From Lantana camara (taxonomy: Eukaryota > Streptophyta > Magnoliopsida > Lamiales > Verbenaceae): a stretch of 64,000 nucleotides of DNA. The notes below the pieces were generated by a model. That model saw only the letters and a list, made by a program, of their open reading frames with translations. It was not told where the DNA came from and made no database searches. The stretch is from NCBI GenBank assembly GCA_037501455.1, contig CM074856.1, positions 46,653,001 through 46,717,000 of the forward strand. Reading direction: 5' to 3'. Position numbers and translations under genes: made by a program. Shown in pieces: positions 10,463 through 20,577 of the stretch (the first letter of the stretch is position 1; each line of letters opens with the position of its first letter).

Positions 10463-13319
10463 CTTCAAACGTTTTTGCTCTTTTAATTGGTTTTCAATCA
10501 GTTTAACTTTGAAATGTATTCTGATTTTTGCGAATATATGATATGCATGAAATATGTGAACTATAAATGTGTTTATATGCTTTATACACATTTTAGAACA
10601 TGTTTGGTTTAGTCTTAGACCATTTTTGTGAAAACTGGACTTGAGGGCCTAAAGAAAATTTAGCTCGCCTTAGGTTTCGGGCAGCATAACTTGAGCTCAG
10701 GAATTTAGGTTTGAATTTTAACACCACTGTTGGACTTCTTTCGATGATTTGGATTCAACAGAACAAGTCTCATAGCTTTTTAAGCCCATTTAGATCTCCA
10801 AAATTTCACCGAACCGAACAGCTTTTATTGGTATGCACTATCCTAGATGTTTTGGCCATATCCAACCCGTTTTAGCTCCAAATGACCTATTTCTTGAACC
10901 CATATAACCCTAACCTAACCCTCTACCATTTGTTGCTATCCCATTTTGAACTAACCAAGAAAAAGAAGGGAAACATGAGCTCCAAAGCAAGAGAGAAAAA
11001 GATACCCATCACTATTCACATGTTGTGATTTTGACCTCATATCTTCCTTGATCTTCATCCAATTCAAGAGCCAAGCTTAGATTCTTGTTCTCCATCTTCT
11101 TATGGTTCTTTCACCTATGATTTTCAGAATTTGAGGTTGGTCTAATAGAGTTATGAGCAAATGAAGAATAGTAAGGGTTTTGTAGAAATCTTGAATCATA
11201 TGCATCTCTTCATGTTATTTCTTGGTTTAAAGCTTTTTTTGTGATCAATTAAGCTTTCTTATTTCATTCTTGGTCTTTTATTTGATGGAGAGTATGTGTG
11301 TGTGGAGAAATGCCATGAAAGAACCTTGAAAGACATGGAAATGATGATTGAATTCTTGATACATTCCTTGAGCTTTGGATAAGAATAATTGATGTAACAT
11401 GTATGAATGAAATTGTGCATTGAAGTTGATTGCATTTGGATATGTTTTGAGGTGGTTTTTTTTGGATTTTGGCCTTCTCCCGCGAAATGCCCTACTGCTG
11501 ATGCGTTTTTAGCCTTGAAAATAAATCCACGACCGTATATTTCATGCCTTGAAGAAATCTATGGGCATGGATTTGAGGCAGACTTTTGGGAGATCTCTGG
11601 CCAAGATGTACGGCCTTGGATGTCAAATCCACGACCATGGATTTGTTCCAGCGGCTCCGGTCGCTCCAAATCTCATTTTTCTTCATTTGTTTGATCCTTA
11701 ACCACTCCGTACATGCCCCTAAGATGTCTGTTGATGCTAATTACTAAGATTTGGCTTGTGAATGCTTGATATATGAGTTTTACATAACTTGAATTTGTAT
11801 GAACATGATTTGTATTTCATTGTTTTCATTCATATGCATCATCGGGCGTCTAATTGGTTCATGATCGAGTTTAGGTCATAAGTTTATGTTTGTTTGTCTC
11901 AGAATTTGGTTTGGGAGGTGTCAGATCCACCATTTAGCTTTTTCTTGGTCGTCTACGCTCGTCCGTGAGCACTTTTGGTAAAAGGTGAGGTTTAGGTTTG
12001 TTTTCTTTTTAGTTAATGTAACCTACAACCCTATGTGCTCATTTTCAAGATCGCATGCGACTATACTATTATAATTATATAATAGATATGTGCTTATACG
12101 ATATGTTTATCGCTTTGTCTTACGGTTAAAGGTTTTGAGTTATATATATATAAGAGTGTATGTAAGCTTGAAAACATTTTGCAATAAGGCTATGCTCCAA
12201 ACCGTGTGTTTTCGTGCAAGCTATGCTCTTCTCCAACTTGATATGACTTGGGATGACACGGAAAGGTACGTTAAAAGTATATGCCGAGTTGCAAGGTAAG
12301 GTATGCATAAGTTATGTTAAGATATGTTATGATACATTATGTTACGAGTGAGTTATGATATGATATGTTCTATTGTGTTGGGCCCCGGAGTCTATGAGTT
12401 AGGACACCTGCATGGCAACGGGCCTTCGGGATAAGCCGGAGCGTAGTCTCCATATAATAAGATCACCCCTGAACTTACCAGGAGGTTGGTGGGGGATGGA
12501 CTCCTGAGGGTTAGAGTCGTGTGCTCCCCTCTATCGAATGGATGGTTAGGGTCCTACAAACCTTCTATCTCCCGGAGAAGGTTGTTTTGTATGTTATGTT
12601 ATGTTTTAAGTTTTCATATGATATGTTATGAGGAGTAGGATGGATATGTGCTCGTACTCGTCGAGCTTTTATACGTTATGTTTGATTATGAAACAAGATA
12701 AAATTTTAAATTTAAGTTACGCTATGTTTTGAAATGATATGTATTTGTTTATTTTGAAAATGGTTTTGGTGTGCAAAACCCTATCTCGGTTCATAGTTTT
12801 TTATTTAATACGTGTTCTGCTCTATATGTATACGTGTGTGGGTGTGTGGGTGTGCGTTAGCTCCCTCACTCAGTCGGTGGACTGTCCCTCTCCTTTCAAC
12901 TTTTCAGTTTGTAGGTTTTGGTTCGAGCTAGATGGAGAAGTGAGTCAGTCGGGCTTTCCCTATATGTCTAGATCGAGTTGTATATCATTAGCATACGGTT
13001 GTATTTATGTATAAGATTTGTATACGTTGTTCTGACTATAAATTTTTGTATGCCTGTATATTATTATGTATATTTTCGGCATAGGCTTCTAGGGATAGTT
13101 GAACCCATCTCTTGTTGATTTATATTTTGAATTCCTTATACTTGTTTCCGGTTCATTTATTAATTTCAAGCGCTCTGGTCTGGTTTTAGCTCCGCCTGGC
13201 TTAGCGTGTGCATAGGTCCCCATTCGCTTAGTCTTGGGCTCATGTATGGATTTCTATTTCATATGTGGGTTCGAGTCTAGGTGCGGGGGATGTGGTGGCT
13301 CGCTGCTTCGGGCGCTATA
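10463..13319 (+). repeat. gypsy G2 5' LTR (start truncated)
   Basis: Its first bases match the 3' LTR of G2 from about 16417, so roughly the first 128 bp of the LTR are missing at the junction with G1 gag. It ends GGGCGCTATA at 13319, with TCCTAAAGTGGTATCAGAGC right after. Shared motifs: CCCTCACTCAGTCGGTGGACTG near 12864 and GTGCGGGGGATGTGG near 13281. Divergence from the 3' LTR is visible throughout, so G2 is an old insertion. Short frames inside are not genes. Confidence 0.85.
11521..11660 (+). repeat. palindrome-rich block in the G2 LTR
   Basis: AAATCCACGACCATGGATTT at 11625-11644 has 7-bp perfect arms around CGACCA. Related units are AAATCCACGACCGTATATTT near 11523, CGGGCATGGATTT-like sequence near 11561, and GTACGGCCTTGGATGTC near 11608. 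The matching part of the 3' LTR (about 17477-17575) keeps CACGACCGTGGATT and CCATGACCCATGGATTTG. The position within the LTR and the ACGACCGT core resemble the block at 6121-6343. Confidence 0.6.
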
Positions 13320-13327
13320 TCCTAAAG

Positions 13328-13339
13328 TGGTATCAGAGC
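13328..13339 (+). other. primer-binding site of G2 (initiator tRNA-Met type)
   Basis: TGGTATCAGAGC, identical to the G1 site and with the same 8-bp spacing after the LTR end. Confidence 0.9.
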
Positions 13340-13620
13340 TCTAGGTTGTAAAATCAGAGTTCTAATGTCGTGTTGTGTCAAGTAAAGGTCGATCGGTTTA
13401 GGAACAACGTGCGAATATGTGCACTGCATTAAGATATGTGAACTTTCTTGAATTAATTGCTTTAAATCTTGCTTATCTTTCATTAATTATTGTATTGCAC
13501 ACTCTAATTGCGCTTGTTGCCTTAATTGTATGTCATACTCCTTACTAATGCACATGCATTATATTCTCTCTAGTTGTGTATTGTAGGTTGATACCTTGCC
13601 CTCTAAATTACTAGGGTAAA

Positions 13621-14320
13621 GTGAACGGCCAATGGCTCACTTTATTGACCGTGGCCCCTAAGATGAAGCTAGGATCGGCCAAAGGGAAAGAACTTTTACA
13701 ACTCCCGAGGCACCACGTTGCTAACCAACCCACCGAGATGTGGGGCATGGTGGCTCAATTTATGGAAAAAAATCTTCTATCGACACCGGGTGTATCTTTT
13801 TTTGGAGAACCAAGCTCGTGTGCCCAGTGTGGAGGACCAAATCACACTTACAAGAATTGTTGGAAAAGATTAGGCAAGTGTACTAGATATGGTTCCTCTG
13901 ATCACAAGTTCATTGTATGCCCTCGTATCCATCGAAGGCAACTGGACGAGTCTGAAAGACTGGCCCAATTCATGGAATTAGGAAAGATCTCTGAGAAATG
14001 AAACCGGGACCGAGTCTAGTACATGGATCGAAAATACTCGGGAAGCCCTCCGGGTGGAATCCAAGAAGTTGAAAGAAAAGAGCTGACTAGAAAGATTTGA
14101 GTTGGGGAATAGTTCGAGATCGGGTTCAAAACAGAGTCAAGTAAGTAATCAACCGAGCTTGAACAAGAAGAGGGAGATGAGAGAGTCCCAATTAATAGAG
14201 CACCACTCTTACTTATAAAAACTGTTGGAAAAGATTGGGGTGATGATATGGATGTGGATCACCAAAACATAAATTGGAGGAATGTGAATGGCGAAGGCCA
14301 AAGAAACAACCGAGAGGTAA
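13621..14320 (+). pseudogene. G2 gag C-terminus with a duplicated zinc-knuckle region
   Basis: Nucleic-acid binding end of a gypsy Gag. The 13621-14001 frame contains CAQCGGPNHTYKNC, an intact C-x2-C-x4-H-x4-C knuckle. The second knuckle reads CTRYGSSDHKFIVC, where the second cysteine is tyrosine. About 350 bp further (14190-14310) the module recurs in damaged form: TYKNCWKRLG, two stop codons (TGA TGA), then YGCGSPKHKLEEC, in which a stop replaces the first cysteine. So the element carries two tandem copies of the double-knuckle segment, both mutated. The N-terminal gag part is not recognisable between the primer site and 13620. Confidence 0.75.
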
Positions 14321-16276
14321 ATGCATTCATAGCACGAGCATCCATTTCACATTATATCTTTATACTTACTTGTGTGTGTGATGCATTGTTATTATTTGAT
14401 GCCTTCTTGCTTAATCGATGACAACTTGATACATAACATATGCAAATCTAACCCAGCATGCACGAGTTTAAAGCCTTTGTAATGGCTTGCCCGATATATC
14501 TACACCACCAAATGATGCCTCTACTCATAATGGTGAATGCTTGGGTAAGGAGGGAATGGTAGTTCTGAAGATTTAGTTGAGATAATAGCAAAAGATTGAA
14601 GACATTACAAGAAGGGGAAAATTGTTACCTGGTTACATGGACATCACTCTTGTTTATACAAAGCATCACGCTGAACTATGAAAGAGAGAGCTTCTTCAAT
14701 GAGGAGCAAAAAAGGAGTGTTGGAGTGAGAAATAGAACCAGGATCCGAGAGGAAACCATTGAGCTTAATTTCTAGGAGAGGAAATGATTGATTCACTATT
14801 CAACGTGAATATCAATTAAGAGTAATTGGTGCTGGTAATAAAGAGAAATCGGTGGTTTCTCTTTTCTTGGGAAGATAAATATCCAAGGAAAGAGAGCCCC
14901 ATCGTGAGAACTTAACTAGAGAAATTGAAGATAAATAGGAGAATTCTCTCCTTGGAGACTCCTAAATGATATCGCCGCAAGCACTCCTCATTAATGGGAA
15001 ATTTATCATGGGTATCACCGATAGTTGAAAGGAATGGAACTCATCGTGGAACTAGGAAGTTGGGAGTTCAAGCATTTGACAAAAATCAAGGTGATTAGAT
15101 TTCCATTTAAGCATACCGAGAAGAAGGAGAAGTAAGGTTAAATGAGGGAATTTGAAGCAATTATATCTCGAAGATATCAAAAGGGAATGAAAGAGTCTTA
15201 AGGGACTGTGGAATGGTGAAGGTTCGTATAGGTGTGAATGTTAAGTCGTACTATTCGATGGTCTGGAAGAGCATCCTTTCACCGGAATAAAAAAATACAA
15301 GAGTGAAGCACCGAGAAGCCAAGATTTGAATTAGGCAAGGATTAAGGATGGCTTAGAAGAAATGGTGATTGGAAAATTTTTGGACCAACAAAGAATTTTG
15401 ATAATATAGTTGTTGGTTGAGTGTGGGATGGCTCGAGTTCAAATGAGGTATAGAAGGTATTTCGAGGAGAACGTTTTAAAGCAATCATCTGCACTTACGA
15501 GGGATTTCTAGGTGGGACGAGGGATTTGTTTAGGGGTTAATGTTGAAATTTGGAAGCGGAGTTGGGTGGAGAATTGTAAATCAAGCTAGAGTTTTGTTAA
15601 AGAAGCCCAAGGTCGAAGAATTCGAGTCAAGAACTCTACAACAACAACCTTGACCTTCTACCAAATTCTACCAATGCCAAGAACTCTGAAATAATGGTGA
15701 ATGGTGCACCAATCATTCATAGCACATGTATCATACATCTTTAAATTGTTGTGTGATTTATAATGTGTGTTTGTTATTTGTGTTTGGTGTTTATGGAGTG
15801 AGTATTTTTCTGAGTGACGACTTCGAGTGTACAAGTGTGCGGTTACACTATAAGTCGAGGGTCGTGATTACAACGGTCTTTCAAAGCAAGTAATGAGTGG
15901 TGGATTAGCTCTCTAGTAAAGAGACCACTTAAGTTAGAAGTACGAGTGGTGAAAGTTCGGTAACTATGCCACTCGTGTATTGGCGAGCTCTTCAGTAGTT
16001 GGAAATAAATCAAATCGGTGGATGATGAATCTCATTTAGATCCTCTTACCATGTGAAACCTTTGAGCTGTTCCTAGCCGGTCCAAGTTCGTGAGGTGTTA
16101 CTCCGTCGAGACTTCATGAATGATTCGAGACTTCAAGAATGATTAAACCCCTTTTTGCTTGAAGACCTTTACCAGAATAATCCTTACTGGGACATCATGA
16201 ACCTCGAACATGGAATGAATATGGAAAGTTGTTCGAGCTTGAAACTCGAGCGGTGAACCTGGGGACCAGATCTCTT
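14321..16276 (+). other. degenerate G2 internal region without recognisable pol
   Basis: About 2 kb between the knuckle remnants and the polypurine tract. No long frame, no protease, reverse transcriptase or integrase motif is seen. Segments near 14317-14400 and 15700-15790 look alike (both run ATTCATAGCAC, then ACATCTTTA-like and TGTGTGTGAT-like strings), suggesting an internal duplication. Either pol was deleted, or G2 is a non-autonomous derivative with long LTRs. Confidence 0.6.
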
Positions 16277-16288
16277 AAGGGGGGAGAT
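16277..16288 (+). other. polypurine tract of G2
   Basis: AAGGGGGGAGAT immediately precedes TGTGACACCCCG, the LTR start. It fixes the 5' end of the 3' LTR. Confidence 0.88.
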
Positions 16289-18169
16289 TGTGACACCCCG
16301 TTTCTCTGATGAGCTAGGTATAATGTCACGAGGGTGTTACTTGCACTTTTAAATTATTTATTTATGTAATTGTGTGAAGTATTTGACATTTAAATGATAT
16401 TCATATATTATATATTTATACTTTAAACATTTTTGCTTTTTTAATTCGTTTTCGATCGGTTTAACTTCGAAATTTATTTCGATTTTTGCAAATTCGTGAT
16501 ACGTGAAAAATATATGAACTATGAATGTGTTTATATGTTTTATACACATTTTAGAACTTATTTGTTTTGGTCTTGGACCATTTTTGTGAAAACGGGACTT
16601 GAGGGCCTAAAGAACATTTAGTGCGCCTTGGGTTCCGGGCGGCATAACTTGAGCTCGGGGAATTTAGATTTGAATTTTGACACCACTGTTGGACTCCTTT
16701 CGACGATTTGGATCCAACGGAACAAGTCTCATAGCTTGCTAAACCCATTTGAATTTCTAAAATTTTACCAAACCGAATAGCTTGTACCGCTATGCATTAT
16801 CCTACCCATTTTGGCCATATTTGACTCGTTTTAGCTCCAAATGACTCATTTCTTGTACCCATATCACCCTAACCTAACCCTCTACCATTTTTTGCAACCT
16901 CATTTCCAACCAACCAAGAAAAAGGAGGGAAACATCGGCTCCAAAGCAAGAGAGAAAGAGAAACCCATCACTATTTATGCCTTGTGATTTTGAGCTCATA
17001 TCTTCCTTGATTTTCATCCAATTCAAAAGGTAAGCTTAGATTCTTGTTCTTCATCTTCTTGTGGTTCTTTTCATCTATGATTTTTAGAATTTAAGCTTGG
17101 TTTAATAGAGTTATGAGCATTATGATAAATAGTAAGGGTTTTGAAGAAATCTTGAACATATGCATCTCTTCATGTTATTTCTTGGTTTAAAGCTTGTTTT
17201 GTGATCACTTCAGCTTCCTTATTTTATTATTAATCTTGTATTTGATGGAGAGTGTGTATGGAGAAATTCCAAAAAAGAAGCTTGAAAGACATGAAAATGG
17301 TGATTGAATTCTTGATGTATTCCTTGAGCTTTTGATAAGAATAATTGATGTAGCATGATGTATGAACTTGTGCCTTGAATTTGATTGAATTTGGATGAGT
17401 TTTGAGGTGGTTTTGTTGGATTTTTTCCTTCTCTCACGAAGTGCCCTACTGTCGCTACATTTTTAGTCTCGGACATGACTTCACGACCGTGGATTCCATG
17501 CATTGAAGAAATTCATGGGCGTGGATTTGAGCAGACTTTTCGGAGGCTAATGTCCATGACCCATGGATTTGCTCCAGAGGCTCCGGTCGTTCCGAACCTC
17601 ATTTTTCTCATTTCTCTTCATTTTTTTGATCCTTAACCACCTCGTGCATGCCGCTAAGATGTCTTTTGATGCTAATTACTAAGATTTTGCTTGTGAATTT
17701 TGATATGTGAGCTTACATGACTTGAATTTGTATAAACATGATTTTCATTCATATGCATCACCGAGCGTCTAATTGGTTCATGATGGAGTCTAAGTCATAA
17801 GTTTGGGTTTGTTTGTCTCAGAGTTTAGTTCGGGATGTGTCGGATCCATTATTTAACTTCTTCTTAGTCGTCTATGCTGGTCCGTGAGCATTTTTGGTAA
17901 AAGGTGAGGTTTAGGTTTGTTTTCTCTTTAGTTAATTCCACCTACAACCCTATGTGCTCGTTTTTAAGTCCGCATGTGACTCTACTATTATAATTATGTA
18001 ATAGATATGTGCTTATACGATACGTTTATGGCTGTCATACTGTTAAAGGTTTTGAATTATATATATATACGAGCATATATAAGCTTGAAATTGCAACGAG
18101 AATATGCTCCAAACATGATGTGACTTAGAATGACACGGAGAGGTACGTTAAAATATGTTATGATATGTT
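16289..18169 (+). repeat. gypsy G2 3' LTR, truncated at its 3' side
   Basis: It begins TGTGACACCCCG after the polypurine tract and runs parallel to the 5' LTR from its 128th base. It stops at about 18169 (after TTATGATATGTT), where a reverse copia LTR starts with TGCTGGG. The remaining part (corresponding to about 12340-13319 of the 5' LTR) is absent on the far side of C4, so it was deleted or lies elsewhere. Confidence 0.85.
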
Positions 18170-18992
18170 TGCTGGGAGGCGGGCCTAGAACAGTAGCGGT
18201 CCGTGACCACATTTTAAAATTTTTATTATAATACAAGTATTAAAATATTTCTAAAACATTTTAATACAAAGCGGAAGACTTAGCCGGATCTACTCAAGTA
18301 TATACATGCAATTGATAATAAATTTTAAATCACTTAAGCAGATAAATATCTAACATGAAATTAACACTTAAGAGCACATAATTTATCATGCTTAAACTAA
18401 AACAATTGTAAAATATTACCGTACTGCAAACATGGCTATCTAACGGTATTTTTCCAGCTCGCGAATTCACCTTCCGATAATCCGACACCCGATATTTTCG
18501 TGAAACCGGCAGAGCTTCCCTGCAATAACCCCAGGGATACCCTCGGAGTGTGGGCTCCAAAAGTATTTCTCTAAATACTTAGAGAAAATAAAACTTTAAA
18601 CTAGGAAACCCTTTTCAGGGTTTATTCTCCCGAAATTAGGCGTTTTATACAAACACCTAATTAAAATTAATTCCAAAATAAATCGAAATTAAGTAGGAGA
18701 AAAGGGATATGGTTTCAAAGCTTAGACCCAGTCAAAACCACCTCCCAAAGTTGTGAATGAGAAATGAGGACCCTTGCCCCCTATTTATAAGGGAAAAACC
18801 GAGGGCAAAATAGTAATTTCACACCCCACTTGAGTGTGCAACTTGGACACGAAAACCAAGGACTCTACGTTGAAGGTCTTGTCACCATGAGTTCAATGCC
18901 GCCAAGAACACGCCAATCGGAGCACGTACGCGCCCCCACATGCCGCCTAAAGGCTGCGCGTGTAATGTACTCTCGGCTAGGGTTTGGGGCTG

Positions 18993-19106
18993 ACGTGGCC
19001 GATTCTCATTCGGCCACGTGTCCGTCCACGTGTTTCACACGTGGCGTGCCACGCGGCCGCCCAGTCAGCGCCACTTGGGCCCACCTTGCTGACGTGGCTA
19101 CCACGT
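18993..19106 (-). promoter_or_regulatory. ACGT-core cluster in the C4 LTR
   Basis: Six ACGT cores in about 115 bp: GACGTGG near 18992 and 19091, CCACGTGT near 19014 and 19026, CACACGTGG near 19037, and CCACGTCA near 19101. Three are full CACGTG or ACACGTGG boxes. The block is GC-rich in an AT-rich LTR. It parallels the G-box cluster of C1, but the surrounding sequence is different. Confidence 0.5.
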
Positions 19107-19924
19107 CATCACCGATTTTTTTTTTCCCGATGAAAATTTTATTTTCTCTAAAATAAAATTCCGGGCATTTTCAACTCTTTGGAACTTGATTTATTTTCTT
19201 AAAATAAATCCCTTGGCTATTTTCAAACACTTTGAAAATTCGTTTCTCTTTCTCCTTTTAATATTTTCTCTTTGGGTTTTTAAATTGGGGCTTGCAGGGG
19301 GACCTGCAGGACTAATTAATTTTAGCTCCAAACGGATTAATATATTATCATCTCATGACAATAATTAATTACCGTTTAACAATATTTAATTCCACTAAAT
19401 AAATATTATTGCACTCTAAAATTAATTAAATTATTCACGAATTTCTCGATCTAGAATAATTTCGCATTTTACTCCTCTGTGTAGATATCCATGAAAAATA
19501 AATTGCAACTACTATCATTTATTTTTCATCTCTAATCTGAAATTTATTGATTTGCCTTAAGTTCAAATTCTCTGTATGTGAAACACATTCAACATACAAC
19601 TTTGGTGATGTATCACGCGAAGTGCTTTGGCCAAAGTCTTAATTTGAACTTTTGCAAATCTATTTCAAGGATATCTTTTACCTTCCAGCAAGGTCACGGA
19701 TTTCTCGATCAATATAACTCTTTAGCACATTTAATGTTGTCACCGAATCATATAAAGTATTTTGGCCACCTGTTACCGAGACCTCACTTGGAGAATGTTA
19801 CAGTGACTAACACTACATGCCCAAAGCCGAAATATTATCAGGATTAAGAGTACAATGCTTCCTGAGATTTTATTCATTTTTAGATAGCAGTATAAAATGA
19901 ACAATCTCAGTGGTCCAGTTTGAT

Positions 19925-20128
19925 GTTATAATTGGAATCGCCATTCCCTATGACGAAAGACTAGTCATCATATATAACCACGTTATAGTCTTGATAAGAA
20001 CATATTCTATTGAAAATCATCAACGTGTTATAATTGGAATCACCATTCCCTATGACGAAAGACTAGTCATCATATATAACCACGTTATAGTCTTGATAAG
20101 AACATATTCTTATCTTACCGACTAGAAC
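19925..20128 (+). repeat. 102-bp tandem duplication in the C4 LTR
   Basis: GTTATAATTGGAATC followed by about 87 more bases starts at 19925 and again at 20027. The copies are nearly identical (for example ATCGCC against ATCACC), so the duplication is recent relative to the LTR. Confidence 0.9.
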
Positions 20129-20295
20129 TTTAATGACACGTGATTTCGGTATTCAAAGTCTTTTCCTATAAAACATATTTCATATGAGAATACCACCACA
20201 TTTCATTAATTATTAATATGTGAAATACTCACAACTCGCTGTAAATTCAGTTTAATTAATTCAACAAATTAAATTTTCAGGGCACTATTCCAACA

Positions 20296-20577
20296 ATCTC
20301 CCACTTGCCCTAAATTCAATTTGGCTACACATCTAAGTCTTATTCATTTCACACGAGTGTCAAAACTCGTTTTGCACTCTTTTACGCCAATACCTTGGTG
20401 AAGGAATCTATCAGATGTTTCTCAAAGCCATCAACTAGGAAATCATGAATCCGATACATCTAACTAGCTGCTTCTCAAGCTACCATGTATTTGACTTCCA
20501 TGGCGGTGTAAGCAATACAAGTCTGCTTAACATTCTCCAATTAACGGTTGCTCTTTCTAGAGTAAACACATATTCTA
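20296..20577 (-). pseudogene. copia C4 RNase H tail and polypurine tract
   Basis: On the minus strand, AGGGCAAGTGGGAGATT (polypurine tract, 20312-20296) adjoins the LTR. Upstream of it lies a piece of RNase H: IAYTAMEVKYMVA, a stop, EAAS, another stop, then IHDFLVDGFEKHL. This corresponds to the ADS-T-EAEY-A region of copia RNase H. It carries in-frame stops and is cut off at about 20577 by the tandem array. The rest of C4 is absent. Confidence 0.75.

Larger units (their letters stand above)
18170..20295 (-). repeat. copia C4 3' LTR on the minus strand (2126 bp)
   Basis: Read on the minus strand it starts TGTTGGAATAGTGCCC at 20295 and ends CCTCCCAGCA at 18170. The start resembles the C1 family (TGTTAGGAATAGTGCCC), but the body differs. 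A polypurine tract lies outside the 20295 end, so this is the 3' LTR. It holds an ACGT-core cluster and a 102-bp duplication. The reading frames on either strand are not convincing genes. Confidence 0.88.
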
